DNA of 64,000 nt from Glycine soja (Eukaryota > Streptophyta > Magnoliopsida > Fabales > Fabaceae), in assembly GCF_004193775.1 (NCBI RefSeq), contig NC_041011.1:45391167-45455166 (forward strand). The letters run 5' to 3'. The position numbers and the translations under genes were made by a program. The notes beneath the pieces are model-generated. The model searched no databases and was not told the origin of the DNA. It worked only from the letters and a program-made list of their open reading frames with translations. Positions 42,601-56,100 of the stretch are shown one piece after another. How positions within the stretch are numbered: position 1 is the first letter of the stretch; the number at the start of each line of letters is the position of its first letter.

Positions 42601-44181
42601 AGTCCAGCACAAAAAATCAATTACCCCTGTGATCCAGCAACTATTGGTTTATGGGCTATATTACATCCGGTCCAATAATATTTTAAAAAAAAATAGTTAA
42701 GTTTATCTTTATCTTAAATCCCTCTAGATTTTACTAATGGCTGCACAAGTTAACTTTGTAAGCTTAATAAGGCATTTCACAACTAGATCAGAGAACTTCT
42801 GATTTCTTGAAGCAAGTGTTTATGGGATATATTACATCCAGTCCAATAATATTTTAAAAAATAAAATAGTTAATTTTATCTTTATCTTATATCTTTGAAG
42901 ATTTTACTGATGGCTGCACAAGTTACCTTTGTAAGCTTGATAAGGCATTTCACAACTAGATCAGAGAACTTCTGATTTCTGGAAGCAAGGGACTCATTTG
43001 ATGCTGGTGAAGGCCACCTGGATGAATCTAGTGGCCGTAAAAGATTGATCAAGACAACAAAGGATGAAGTCCTATCTGCATTATCCTGTATTGACAAACA
43101 CTAGTTACTAAAATAGCTGCACCGGAATGTTCTTCAGCATATAAACTGACATCTGCTGAATGCCTGAAGGAGGGGGAGAGAGACACAGACAGAGTTCCTA
43201 ACCAGAATCTTAAGCATCAATACATTTAAAGCTTTCAACAATTGGCTTCCATCATCCATATGAGGAACCCTATCATCCAAGAGCCACAGAAGAAGCTCAG
43301 TAATGAGACTGTCAAGTGTGCTCTCCTTTACAGCATGCGCTAATCTTTTATTCTGAAAAGTCTGTAAAGACCAAAAAATTAGCAATTAGAAAGACATCAG
43401 ATGATACCAAAATGGCCCGCAGAAAAAAAGGAAATTTACCTGCATGAGAGTGTTCAGCACATATTTACAAGATCGTGATGAGGCACCACCAGTCAAACTG
43501 AAGTCAAAAGTTCTTGCGACCTATTCAAAATAACGGGAGAAAAATTAACACTAGGAGATATTTCTCCAAATAAGGGAAGCAATTTAGAAAACCATCTCAC
43601 CTTATTAGCAAGGCATGAAACTAGCCTATCTGCATCTTTCACAAGTTCATCCATAGCACTTCCTTCAGGATCACTAGTGGCCTGAGCTAACTCATGACAA
43701 ATAACTTTCATTCCATCAACAGACTGCACCCAAAAAAATTAATTTTGAACATCAGAGTTCAACCTCCATTTTTGAAAACCAAAAAGAGAATAGGGGGAAA
43801 ATCTCAAGAGATATATCTATATACAAATCAGGAAAATTGTTGCTAAGTTTTAACTATCAGTCATTCTATTCACCTGCTCAGGAGAACCAAAAGAAATAAT
43901 ATCGAGTGCTTCATTCCAATCTGTGGGGCCACTAGCAACAGTCATGGGACGGGGCATCAACTGTCTATCAATGTTACTATCAGGTTGACCATAATTTTTC
44001 CTGGTATGAACAAGCGTAATAAGGAAGAATAAAAGAATAGGAACTATGCAATTTAGGAAGATAAATTCCGTTTAATCAGGGCCCAAAATGAATGAATTTC
44101 ACAATAAAACTTTATCCATACCTCAATATTGGACCAGCAAGAGATCTAGTCATTTCTCCACTTTGTTCTGCGACATCAGAC
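39649..44181 (-). CDS. MOR1: MOR1 C-terminal exons (36-48 of the window)
   Basis: Exons are 44122-44181, 43874-44000, 43601-43723, 43440-43520, 43203-43361, 42927-43085, 42044-42141, 41793-41949, 41594-41710, 40830-40925, 40428-40499, 40016-40301 and 39649-39926. They encode WNEALDIISFGSPEQ, LLLWLLDDRVPHMDDGSQLL, QELAAIFKKIGEKQTCTIGL and a Pro/Ser/Asn-rich tail (RTPSSLPMPTPPPASL) that ends in the conserved DEKALSGLQARMERLK helix. The C-terminal part is plant-specific. The exon starting at 40301 begins with Met where my recollection of the Arabidopsis protein has Val; this is an ordinary internal residue, not a start. Confidence 0.93.
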
Positions 44182-47100
44182 CTGGTAATGGAAGCAATAA
44201 CATAATAACATATTCACTGTTATCTATATTAAATTTTTTATATTTGATAATCTACACAAAAAACAAACTCTTCACCTAAGCAAAAGGATTTGGACAAAAC
44301 TTATGTACAATTCATTAGGGAATAACGCACAAAAAAGATTGGTATTGTAGGTTGGCACTAATGACCAATGTGTAACTCCAATTTTGATTAAGGAATAGTA
44401 CTAAAACACCTAAAGAACTGCACCCAAGTATTATCTAGGGATTTTGGAGGTTCAACCTCCAGCCTTAATGACATCCCAATATATGGCCATCAAAACAAGA
44501 GAAATTATAGAGGGAAAAAAGAGAAGGAACAAAAAAAATATTTTCAACTTAAGTGCAACAAGTCACTCAAGTGACAGAGTCGTCAAGGGATTACTAATTA
44601 AACATCATAAACCACAAATTGAACAATTTATTATATGCGCTTAATTCTCCAAATTCACATATCCAGACATCTACTAACTGGCTCAGTCTTTTTTTCAAAA
44701 ATTACTTTCTTTAACTCTATTTTCATTACCAATAAAAAAATTCCATACTATAATTCTTAAATCTCAACAATCACAGCACAGCCTTCCCACAAAACCATTT
44801 ATGCACACATCAAGTAGGACTTACATCCTTATTTAAAAGATAAAATTAGCAAATATGTTAACAGTAAACAAATGCCAAAAAAAGGGACTCAGTCATGTTT
44901 GTTTTCATTTTATAGATGATGACCAGGATCAAAAGATCAGAGCACAAATTAGAAGGAAATTTTTAATGCATTAACTGCAAAGCATAAAATACAGAACAAA
45001 TTGGAAAGAAAAGACACACCCATTTTCCCTGACTGAGCGCCTTGAAATGGCCCTTGCTTCACCAGGCTTTCCTTCCTTCTTCTTTTCCATCTCCCGAACC
45101 TAGTAAATTACACAACCAACATCTCAAGAATTCAGTATAGCAAAAGGAGAAATAAACAAGTATTTTTTTTTTTGGTCAGCAAAGATAAATATGTATATAT
45201 AAATGGGATGAATCCAAGTACCAGAGGTACCATGATTACATTAAGATCCAGTGAAATGGTTCCCAAAGTCAGGCTAAACAGCAGTCTCAATGGGAACCAA
45301 ACTGGAAAGCAGATTTATATAGCTAACAGTAAACTATGACTTCTACCCTTGTCTGAGAACAAAAGCATCTCTAAGGTTAGGTGACCACTGATTGTAATGG
45401 ACTACAAAATCTTTCTCAAAGTTTCTGAGCCGTGTCCAAAGTAAGAATAAAGCATCGTCCATCAGTTTGTTGCCATTGAAAGTGCCATTTGAGAATATAA
45501 AAAACAAGTATGTACTGACCTTCCACTTAAATCTATCATCTAACATGCTCTTTTGAGCATCAGTTAGCTTCCCAACATATCTCCATATGTCCTCACCTGC
45601 ATAGCAAGTTTATAGAAGGAAAATAACTATGCCAGGCCAAGAGGTATGAAGAAAAGTAAACAAAATTTAGCACATAAATTCCTCAAGTGGTCCACTTCAT
45701 CCATAGAAAAGGGCATTGAACTCTTGCAATTTACACAATAATGCAAAAACAACTCAATTCAACAAAATAACACATGTACTTTTTTTTTAACAAGTTTCCT
45801 TTTCAAAGATATATATCACTATGCACAAGTATTCTTCAAGCACATTGGAAAACAGAAAGATGGAGTTCTACAGTGTATGGCATACCTAGAATCTTATAAC
45901 CAGTAGCTAGTGTATTTAATGCAGCTTTCCTAGTTTCACCATCCCGTTCTGCAGTCAAACTTGCAACAATTTGCAATGACTTTAGCTGCCCACTAATCTG
46001 TCCACATAATGCCAGGAGTAACTATGCAAGGAAAATACTGAATAGGAAAAAGAAATCATTAAAAAGCATGAGTAACAATACCTCTGCACCATGATGATCA
46101 ATAATAAATCCAACAAGATCAGCACATTCAATTCGAGTTCGGTTATTCTTTGAGCGCAAACCCTCTAATATATAAGGGAAACATTTACACGCAGAGTATA
46201 TGGCAACAAATTGTTTTGTCAGCTCCCGCATTTTTTCTCGTACTTTCTCAATGTTATGCCCTAACTGCAACATTAAAATAAGAAATGAATTGTGACTTCC
46301 TCGTCTTCAACACCCAAGGAAGTACACTAGTCAAACCTAGAACCTATGTAAACCAAAAATTTGGTGAAATCAACCATACCATCAGAAAGATTCACTGGAA
46401 TAACAACATCCTCAGGTACCACAAATATTAAAGTTGCTAATACAAACCTTCTCTACTAAGCATGGAAGAAACACTGCCCCTTCAGATTCGGTCAAAGAGT
46501 ACCCCTCGTCCTTCAAAGTGTCAAGCAGTTCCGGAAGAAATTCCAGCACCTAAGAAAAGATAAGACTCTATCGATTAAGTATACTCCTATAAATTAAATT
46601 GAATAAAGTTAAGACTAACAGCATACATCTCCATGACAAGGAAGGAAAGGAAAAGAAGAAAACTGAAATCACAACAAAAACAAAAATAAATTGAACCTTC
46701 AATAGACATGTTGTGTTTGATTTGCAGAACTGCAACACAAACCACCTCAGAAGAATGTCCAAAACTTCTATAACTTCCTTAGCAATGGATGGGAGTGCCT
46801 GAAATGTGCAATAGTAGGTTGTATAAGTTCTAGTGCACTCAACACTTCAAAAGGATGTAATTCAGAAGGTTAAAAGAACAACACCTTCTGCAGCATTTCA
46901 AGTCCATCAACTTGCTTCTTAAAATCTGCACTTAAGAGTCTCCTATGTAAATCTTCTCTGAAATACTTCATCATATCATTCTGCAAATTGCAGGCACATT
47001 TATTATAATTCGATAGTTATAGATAGTTCAAGTTATGCATGATTGTTCCTCAACAAACAGTCCCACCTCAAGATCTTGAATTTGCTCAATACGTGGGTCC

Positions 47101-50100
47101 TCAAACTTAAACCTTCGAACCACCATTCTCTCTCGATCTTCCTGCTTGCAAGACAATCCAGATGACAGTCCAACCAAATATTTATAAGATTTTAAACAAC
47201 ATTTGGTATACTCCAGTTCAGCCAACAATACCTTGTTTGAATCCTTGATATTTAACAAGGCTTGAGACTGGACCGCTATATCTTGAACAGATATTGATTC
47301 AGACTTGGCACCTTTTGTTGCCACAACTCTCTTTTGAGATGATGAAACAAATAGTTAGAAATCAAAACAAATCTAAAAGTACTTAACCAAAGAAAAATCA
47401 ACTTACAGAAGATACAGCTCTATTTCCATGTTTTGAAACACCATTGGCAGTTGATTTCCCAGCCTTTGCTTTTGATATTGCACCCACTGAAACTGCTCTA
47501 CCTGACTCAAATGACTCTAAAGACCAAAAAAAGGAGGAGTTAAGAGAAGATATCCACACAAATTCACCAACATTCGCAAAGAAGAATGAACCAAAGAACG
47601 TGCCTTGAAAAGCTCCATATGGTTTCAACTTCTCAACAATTAGTGTCAGTGCTGGTCCATGAATGTCTTTAACCATCTTTTCGATCTAAAAATAAGTAAA
47701 CAATTCCAAGATGCTTGATATTACAAGAATATTAAGGAAACAAGGGAACAAAGCAGCATTTTTCTTATACACATACCATTTCATGTCCACTAACTCTCAG
47801 TATCTCATTAATACAAGCCTCTGATGCCTTGCGAACATCGGAAGATTTATCCTAAGAAGTCATCATACATTTTGTTCCAAGAATATTGAGCATTAGAACT
47901 AATTCGATAAATGGTATAAAAAATGAAAAAGCAGAATGCAGAGTAACCAGATCATACTGTCATTGCAGAAGAGGCAGGCTTCAGCAGTTGTGCAGCTTCA
48001 GCAAAACTACTTAACCCAGAAAGTTGCCTCGATAACCAATCAAAAAGATCTTTACGCCCTTCCGCACCAAGTTTAGAGTCCATCAAAGCAATTGCAATAT
48101 ACGGAACCTACAGTAAAACCATGCTCAGGACACAGATACCAAGACAAAACAATGAAAGAACACAGGATCAGCACAGAACACAGACCATTTTATCCAGATG
48201 GACAGCAGCCAGCCAAGCATCTAAGGTATTCAGTACACATTCTCTCATGTGCTTCTTGTTGTCACCAAGACATTTCAATATATCAGACAGAATACCCTGC
48301 AACAAACCATTTCAAGAAATGTTCAAACAGAAAACAGCAAAATAGTACCAAATGGGGAAAAAAAATACAAAAACAGAACAGAATCCACTTACCTTGCTTG
48401 CCTTCTCTACAGCTTGACCCATTGCTGATGCAACATTGCCAATTGCTGTCAAGGAAGCCATGACAATGTTTTTGTTGCTATCAAGGAGTCGTCCCCTAAG
48501 AGCCCCAAACAACTCACCTGGAAATAAAACAGTTAGGAACAATTAACAAAGACTGACAAATTTGCAATAAACAAAATAATCAACTAGAAATCTAGAATAA
48601 TTACTAAAAGATAGCATTCAACTTATCCATTTGGGGAGGAAGTTGATGAAAGGGGAGAGTAGAGAGAGAGAGAGAGCATAAGGTTCAAAAATTTTAAAAA
48701 AATGCTAATGGAGTACCAGTTCCAGTTGCTTGAATGCGCTTATTAGCCTCTTCCAATATTTTGTTTACAGCATCAACAGACTCCATACGAACCTATAATA
48801 AGTAATGCACGGCAACATTAGAAGCAATAGCACAATAATATACTTCCTCAAATACTGAAAGCTCAAAGCAACATTAAATACAAATTGCTAGCTCTTATCA
48901 ACCAAACCTTCCAATCAGGGCTTTCCAAGCTCTTCAGGAGAGTTGGTGAGATCTTTCCACTGATGTCTTCCCGAGGCAAGCTATCCAGTCCACCAGCAAC
49001 AACAGTTGAAGATGAGTCTTTTGCCCTGACAGTTCTCTTGGTAACTGCAGAAGCTCCCTGAAGCAGAGGAAAACAAAATAAAATAAAATGATGGCATTAG
49101 GAAATCATGATACTACATAGAACCAATGTTTTAAATCTCTGATAGCAAAGCGTAGCCGCTGGCTCAAAAAACACAATAGCGAGATTGCATATAGCGGGAC
49201 AGCTGCTATTTTGAAATTTTTATAGTTTATATAATGTATACTATATACATATAAATTCTCAAAAATAATAAAAAATTACTAAAAACTAATGACATTCATA
49301 ATTAACAAAAAAAAGTCTAGACATCTTATACAAAACAAACAAGTAAATACCAACAAACATTAAATACAAGCTTCCTAGATAGGAATTATATATCATCAAC
49401 CATCATTTTTTAAATCAAAGCCTTCTTTATCATTTTCACTATAATTACATCTACAAATATCATTTTAGGAAATTAAAATCCCACAAATAGCCCTCCGATA
49501 TCTCTATTCAGAGGGATTTTTTGGAATCAACGCATAGCACCCACTACAGACACTATTCAGCCCCCCGCTATTTGGTCCACTATGGACACTACACTAAACT
49601 GCTCCATTACAGCAGCCCCCGTAGCGGGCAGGGGTCACTCTGCTCTGCTACACTGCTATAGCATGCTATTTAAAACCCTGCATAGAACAAACCTCATCAA
49701 ACATAACATACCTCAAATGGATTCTTCTCATACTCTGTATCCAGGGCACTGAGCAGTGCAGGCTTTACATCAGTAAGAAACCCTTTAATGTCTGCAAGGA
49801 GAAAAACCTTAGAGCCTTGAAAACAAAATTGAGAGAAATCAAAATTTGAAAGTTAACGCAAAGTGACCTGGACCAACAAATCTATGCAGAACACCCAAGA
49901 ACTTAATTGATGCATTTCTAGTCGCAGCATTACTTGACTGCAGCCCAATTTCTTTAAGAAAATCAATTAAATCCTGCAAAATAGGATTTACATTAAACCA
50001 TAGAAACTTCCAATAACTTCATACCCCATTGCCCAGAAGCTCTTCGCTATGCGAAGGTATGGGGGAGGGATGTTGTACGCAGCCTTACCCTTGCATATGC

Positions 50101-53100
50101 AAAGAGGCTGTTTCCGGATTCGAACCCATGACCAACAAGTCACCAAGGCACAACTTTACCGCTGCACCAGGGCTCGCCCTCAAACCATAGAAACTTCCAA
50201 TAACAAATAAAATATCTAATATTTTTGTAAATTCAGATAATGCACCTTAAGCTTTATATGTGAGACACCAAAATCTTCAACAGCAGAAACCATCCACAAA
50301 ATTCCCTCACTAAGAACCTTGGGATTCTTATGCTCCTTCATGATCTTGTAAAGCTACAGTAAAATTCACGGTTTTCAAACATTATTTGATAATACATAAA
50401 GATAAACAAAAATAATATGATATACGGCCAAAAGATACAACCTGCATTTTATATGAATTCCAACATATGTATTAACCTAAATAACAGGAATTAATTAAAA
50501 AAGTTAAACACTTACGCTAAGCCTGTTTTAGAAGTTTTATTCAGCCAAGCCCAATTACTATTTTGGCTATGCTACAATCACAAACATAGAATATCCAAAA
50601 ACAATTTACCGCTATATTATTTTTTACCCTGCTGAACTTTTTGTCAAGTTTCATAAAAAGAAACTTTTTCTCTTACTAAAATTTGGTAAGAAATTATGAG
50701 ACTACAATGAAATATACAATTTTACCTGATTATCTAAATAGTCAAAAACTTATTAAAGAAAAATGTATATGCTACAATATGTTTCTCGTCAAAGCCGCAC
50801 AGATTTGAGGCAAGTTCCCACCTCATAATCTTCAGATAATTAGCAATGGATAATCAAAAACAGTGCAAAACAATGGCATTGAACTGCGGAAAGGCAATTC
50901 AATTGTTTAAAACAGTGACAACACAAAATGAGTAGCTAAATAATCATAATTTTACTATATGGCTCTTCCAACAAAAATAAAATATCAAGCATGTCCTTTC
51001 CAGGGCATACATTTTTACGATTCACAGCACAAGCTAGGATGCACTTAGGCGGTTATCCCTAACAATTAGAAGATATGATTATAAAGCACAACCATGCTTA
51101 CTCTTTCAAAAATGAATCCTGGACCAACTGCTTCAGACAAGGTACTCAGACATTTCATAGCATGTGCACGTGTCTTAATATCTGCTACACGTTCACTTAG
51201 TCCTACCAATGAAAAACAAGATACAAATCGGACTAGTCATTCATAAAGTAAACATATCACTGACACCAAAAAAATAGTAAACATATCACAGATTCCATTT
51301 TACTATAGTGCTTATTATTGGCAATAGCTAAATTACCCACCCGAAAGGCAAAGTACTACACACTTCTTTGGAAATTTAGTTGCAGTTGAACTTATATGAG
51401 TGATAACTTCAATAACCTGCTGCTGAACCTGCACAAGGAAATTACAACCATTAGGTCCCATTTATAATATCCTTCCTACATTTGACTACAAATCATTAAA
51501 ATAAATCATTTTAAAACTCAAAAGAAAATATTTTTGAACCTGAACATTTTTCTCGCCCCATCCAGGTAAAGTGCAGACTAAACGAATCAAAATTTCTACT
51601 GATTGGTCAAGGTCCTGTAAGCCTTCTACTTGCTGTTTCAGTGAAGAAATGGCTGCAAAAATCTAACTTCAGCAACCTTAATTGTCAAGCATGTCCAAAA
51701 GACACCACAGGAAAATCAGAAATTAAACAGACTACATCTCATCATCCGTGAATATGGCAGGACCAATTTCAATTTACCGAGAAGACAACCCAAAAAAACA
51801 ACAATTATAATTTACACCAAAATATAAAAATTCAATTTACAATACAAGGAAAAATAAGCTTGAAATACATATAAACAAATGCAACAGCATTCTCTAGTAT
51901 CCAACTTGGAAAACAAGTTCCTTAACCTAAAAGTTTCTCTTGCAAAAGTACAAAACCATTAGCATACTTTTTATTAGCTGTTTAGTTCTATGCTCCAAAA
52001 ACAAAAGATAAACCAATTCATCAAGTCCAACTCATCAAAAGACCTGAGAAATACCTACAAGATCGGCCAAGCTATCATCAAAAAAGCATAAACAAACAAA
52101 AAATGGACTTGGGCATGTAGACTACCTATCCACCTCATTTACCTACATGCTCCCCCCAAATGTAAATTAAAAAAGTCACAACAGACAGGAGACTACCAAC
52201 CTTCTAGACGCTCCTTCCACACAGCACTTTTTAATAGAGTGATAGTATCCGACTCTATAAGAGAACCTATTCGGCTTTCAATCTCTTCAAGACTCATCTC
52301 AGTAGGCTGCATAATGTTAGATACACAACAATTGTATCATAAGTTATTACAGAAACTGTGTCAGAAGATTCAGATCAGGGAGAAGACAAACAGATGTCAA
52401 TTTACCTCAACATCCTCAGGTGGTTCAACTGATTTTAAAGCCTTCACCTGTGGAACTCCATCTGTTTTTTTGTTTGTCCCCAACTTTACAACCCCCACTT
52501 TCTTAACAGCAGGCTTGAATGTGCAAATTATTGAACATATCAACTCGCATGCATAAAAAATAATGCCGTATGTTAATTTTACAAGCACGAAGATGCAATC
52601 TTACAACTGACTGAACAGGTCTCTTTCCACTAAGCATGCCTGCTGCCGACCTTTTGACAAGTACACTTTCAGAGGTCTGTATGCAAATCAAATGAAAAGT
52701 AAATGTCAGTCTCCAACATATACTTTCAACTTGGAAAGGAAGACCAAAGAAAGAAAGGGAAACTTGGCAGAGCAGAACTTCCAAACTTCATTTTTTTTTA
52801 TCAGCAAAAATACTAATATATTAGATATAACCAGCAGTACAAGAGGTACTGTTCAAAATACACATCAGCACCAAGATATGAGAAATATGGTATCCAAACT
52901 ATATATAGACCAACAAAAATAACCAATCAACTCTAAGTGCAACACATAAAAGAAATGAAACTGAAGATTAGTCAAACTAAACTAAAGAAAAGAAAATTAA
53001 ACCCACCTCTGCAGAAGATGCACTTACGCGTGTATTTTGCACAGAAGCTGGAACATCATTATCAAGTGTCAGCATAAAAGAATCAAATTTACACATTTAA

Positions 53101-56100
53101 AATTAATAAAATCACAATTTAGAGAGCCAATCAAACTAGGAACGTGGAAACATAAGCAAGATATGGGGAAATTCAAACAGTGTAACTGACAATTTGAGTG
53201 TTGCCCAGCATATTTATAGAAATTTAATGTCTGGTTGAGGCATAATTCAAAAGGCAATGATCAGCATGCTAGTAGGAATTTATTATCTGATTATCATGAT
53301 CACTTTTAATGGGTCGTATCCAAATCAATGGAATTTTTTTACCAATAATTATTATAATCAATGGTCAATCTGATCCAATTTTAAATAGGTTGGTGCCAAA
53401 ATAGAGAAACAGCATATGTTCAAAGATATTAGCACATACACTAGTAAATCCAACTTTGAAAAGCATATAAGGTTGTTAACATTTAAGAAGGCAGGTGAAG
53501 TTCAATCCAACTGCAAAACTCAACCGCCTAATTTGAGAAAGGGATCAGCCACGTGCATCACAGATTGAAATAGTTAAAGATGTTCACAGACATGGGCACA
53601 TACACTAGTAAACCTAAATCTGAAAAGCATATAAGGTTGTAAAAGGTTTCAGAATTGAAAAAGAGAGAAAAGCTTAAACTTCAGAAATGGAGTTTTTGAT
53701 ATTAACTAACCCAACTGAAAAGTAGTTACACCTCTAGTATGTATATTAGAGCAGGGACAGCTGTTTACAACTTTGTTCTAAATTGCATTCTCCTCTTCAC
53801 ATCTAATAACATTTTTGTTTCTATTAAAAAAGAATGCAAACCTGCAGAAGAAGCACCAGGCACAGCATCTTCAGAACCTGAAATCATTTCCGAAAGCTTC
53901 TTTCTTCTAACATCATCAAGTTTCTCCAACGATCTCTCCAGAGGTCTCATGCCAACTGACTATAACAGAGTGAACAATATGATGCTCAAAACCTCAACAG
54001 CAAAAGCACATTCACAAGCACGCAAGCAGATGTAGTTGTGATGAGTTTTACCTTAGCTATTCCTGCCAATGCTGAAAAGGCAGCATCCCTGACTTCGGGA
54101 GTACCGTCATTTAGGCACTGCAATATCCAAATTTTAGCATTTTCAAAAGGTGAATAAACAAGCACAAATCAAACATCTACAGTATACTTTTTAAAAAAAC
54201 ACAATTGAAATAAATTGTATCCTATAATAAACTACAGCTCAGAATTTGAAGACTATACATGAGACAAATAAACACGACATTAACCAAACAGATTATTACA
54301 TCAAGTTCAGAGTGGTCCTATTACACCAAGGAAAGAAGGGGATCAAAGTGATATTTAAATAAAAAGAGCTAAAGCTGCTGAACCAAATAAAAGCCAGAGA
54401 TTCTAAATCGCTTTTAAATTCCAGCAGGAAAATAAAAGCATTTTACTAAACAAATTAAACGGCGGCAAGAACAAACTGACCTCCATACAGATTGGCACAT
54501 AATCCTTGTGCACCTTTGTAATAACAACCTTGTTACTTGTTTCAATACAAAAAGTCACCCAGGTCAAGGTTAACGATCGCACAAGAGGGACTTTGTTTTT
54601 TGTGGCTGTCTTAACATCTGCAACAGATTAAATGTAATACACTCAACAAGAAGCAAACATAAAACACTAATGAGAAACAATGATACCTTAAATAATGAGG
54701 AAAAAGATTATACACTAACAATGTAAAAAGTTATACACAATCATCCAATCACAACCCACCATGTATGGTAAGTTTGTTGACTTTTAAAATAATTAACTTA
54801 AAGTCAAATGGTGATTTGTGATTGGATGATAATGTAAAACTGTTTTACATAGTCAGTGCATAAACATTAAACTGTTAAATAATTTAGGGTCAACGTACAG
54901 AGAAATACAAATGATAAGTTCAAATGCAAATTAAAATCAAGGTGTGTTTCACACAAGCAATTAAAGAACCAATATAAATCTACGACTAAATAACAGCAGG
55001 GAATTATTGAAGGAGTTTTGCATCATGTCTTGCTGAGGACATAACTGTAGAGGGAAATGACAGTAAATCCTTTTAGTGATTGTTGGAAAAGCCACCTAAA
55101 TTGCGGTCACTCTTAGATGTGGAGAGGGGTGTTGAAAGTCCCACATGACGGATAGCCGTGGGTAAAAGGGTGACATGTTGAAGTCCCACATCGACTAAAG
55201 ATAATGTCGAGATAAACTATATAAGTGGGAAGCAATCCTCACCTTACATGTCAGTTTTATAGGATTAGGTTAAGCTCAAAACCCATGTTCAGACAGTGAT
55301 GTAGGATACATATTAGAATCTTCAGTTTGGGAACTAAAAACTTCACCAGGAAAAACACCAAAAAGGGCAAGCCCATGGTAATGTGGGACTATTAGAAAAA
55401 AGTATGCTGTAGATTCTAAGATTCTGTAAATCCAGTGATTAAATCCTTTAACCTGTAGCCTTTCAAATACAAGACTAATATCAAATTCAGTAAAAAACAA
55501 GGAAGGGGGGAACCTGCCTTCAACAATATCTATAAGGCTGATGCATCCAGCTTTATGCATTGCTTGAAGAGTCTGCATCAATGCCTCAGCCAAAGCAGGT
55601 TTTTTCTCCTTCAATTTTTCCTATTCATTCAAGAAGAAAGATATTAAGCAAGCAATATATGAAGAAACAGTAAATTATTATTTTATGACACATAAAAACA
55701 CCTGATATGTAAATATAAATAAGAAAAGGATGTTAGTTAGTTAGTTACTCAGCTACTGTTAGTTCATAGCTGTTGGGTAGCTGCCTATAAATAAACTAGG
55801 GCTGTTGTATTGGAGACAGAATGAAATGATATTATGATAATCAAGTTCTGTACACAGTTTCTGATACATGTTTCTTTTTTCTCTCTCTATCCTCTCTGTT
55901 CTATCATTCTTCTCACACTTCCCATTTCTTTCTGTCTTTCTGTTTCTTTCTCTTTCCCACCTAAACTCTATATCAACACCTCTAAAGGCATTCAAGAATC
56001 AAAACAGAAGAAGACAATCAACTTTCTCAAAACCAAAATCAATTGCTTCTTAAAAAACCAAAACAAAAAGGGAAATGCAGGTGATGAGCAGTTCAAAATT

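Noticed and set aside
48092..48463. Plus-strand 123-codon frame
   Set aside because: It is antisense to two MOR1 exons (48186-48296 and 48393-48517), whose splice sites and homology are clear.
50018..50181. tRNA gene on the minus strand
   Set aside because: A and B boxes are present but no cloverleaf forms, and 23-bp duplications flank it; it is a SINE.
55276..55517. Extension of the MOR1 exon past 55518 as an open frame
   Set aside because: It diverges from the MOR1 sequence at once, and the next exon fits only if splicing occurs at the GC donor.
55731..55978. Intact solo LTR
   Set aside because: The layout is LTR-like but the 5-bp flanks do not match; kept only as a low-confidence repeat.
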